This document shows positions 5,268 through 5,643 of a DNA stretch of 5,643 bases, piece after piece. The notes below the pieces were generated by a model. The model was not told where the DNA came from. It was given only the letters and a program-made list of their open reading frames with translations, and ran no database searches. How positions within the stretch are numbered: the stretch's first letter is position 1; every line of letters starts with the position of its first letter. The stretch comes from Thermodesulfobacteriota bacterium. GTDB taxonomy: Bacteria; Desulfobacterota; DSM-4660; Desulfatiglandales; HGW-15. The position numbers and the translations under genes are program-made. The DNA lies in assembly GCA_025454125.1 (NCBI GenBank), contig JALOPA010000175.1, forward strand, positions 1 to 5,643, written 5' to 3'.

Positions 5268-5643
5268 AAGAGCAAACAAAACCCAAAACGGCCTACCGAC
5301 CCCGGGTTCTGGTGGTGGACGATGAAAAGCGAATCCGTGACGGATGCCACAGCATCCTCACTTTGGGGGGATTCGAGGTCGGGCTTGCGGAGAACGGTTA
5401 CGCAGGGCTGAAAAAAATCGAGGAGGAGCATTTCGACATCATTCTTCTCGACCTGATGATGCCCGGGATGAGGGGCATCGATCTCCTGAACCATGTGAAA
5501 GGAAAGCATCCGGATACGCTGATTATCGTGATCACGGGCTATGCCACCCTGGAGCATGCGGTGGAGGCCATGAAAAAAGGTGCCTTTGACTTCATTTCAA
5601 AGCCCTTTTCGCCCGAGGATCTGCGGGCGGTGATCGCCCGGGC
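5264..5643 (+). CDS. response regulator, N-terminal receiver (NtrC-like, partial)
   Basis: The gene runs off the window end after 126 codons with no stop. The visible part is a full receiver domain: DDE at 19-21, phosphoacceptor D63 in ILLDLMMPG (60-68), T91 in VITGYAT (89-95) and K113 in ISKPF (111-115). The segment GYATLEHAVEAMKKGAFDFI (92-111) is characteristic of NtrC-family receivers, which continue into an AAA+ sigma-54 activator domain and a Fis-type helix-turn-helix. Whether these follow here cannot be seen; a shorter receiver-only or HD-GYP protein is possible. The ATG at 5264 overlaps the kinase stop (ATGA) with GAGAGGA (5247-5253) as ribosome binding site. Coupling to the kinase gene makes it the probable phosphotransfer partner. 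An N-terminal extension of about 13 basic/polar residues precedes the first strand. Confidence 0.93.
   Translation, partial: MKEQTKPKTAYRPRVLVVDDEKRIRDGCHSILTLGGFEVGLAENGYAGLKKIEEEHFDIILLDLMMPGMRGIDLLNHVKGKHPDTLIIVITGYATLEHAVEAMKKGAFDFISKPFSPEDLRAVIAR

Overview
The window is a 5.6 kb stretch of GC-rich, tightly packed bacterial DNA with every gene on the + strand. The gene set (HdrA C-terminus, MvhD, MetV, MetF, then His-Asp signalling genes) suggests a strict anaerobe that runs the methyl branch of the Wood-Ljungdahl pathway. The PAS-PAS histidine kinase followed by an NtrC-like receiver is typical of Desulfobacterota, for example sulfate reducers or syntrophs of the Syntrophobacter type. 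That taxonomic reading is inference; no marker gene is present.

Region 1 (1-2162) is metabolic. It holds the last 34 codons of an HdrA-like flavin/Fe-S protein, then mvhD (GTGA overlap), metV (28 bp gap) and metF (ATGA overlap). This is the gene set of the MetFV-HdrABC-MvhD type methylenetetrahydrofolate reductase known from Moorella. In that complex MetF carries out CH2-THF/CH3-THF chemistry, and MetV, MvhD and HdrA are thought to link it to an electron-transfer (possibly bifurcating) Hdr module. HdrB and HdrC are not visible and may lie upstream.

Region 2 (2252-5643) is regulatory and starts after an 89 bp gap. It encodes a stand-alone CheY-like receiver, two consecutive small proteins that look like diverged paralogues each with two ACT-like domains, a soluble PAS-PAS-HisKA-HATPase kinase whose first PAS has three cysteines, and the receiver domain of a second response regulator that runs off the window edge. 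Gaps are 9, 31 and 6 bp, followed by an ATGA overlap, so these genes are probably co-transcribed.

The most interesting feature is this regulatory cluster directly behind a MetFV/Hdr operon. The ACT-like pair plausibly senses a small metabolite, and the cytoplasmic kinase may sense redox state or a ligand through its Cys-bearing PAS. Together they may control C1 or electron metabolism. I know of no described system with this composition, but that is a memory-based statement. No RNA genes, mobile elements, CRISPR arrays, convincing promoters or terminators are visible, and no gene-free stretch exceeds 100 bp.
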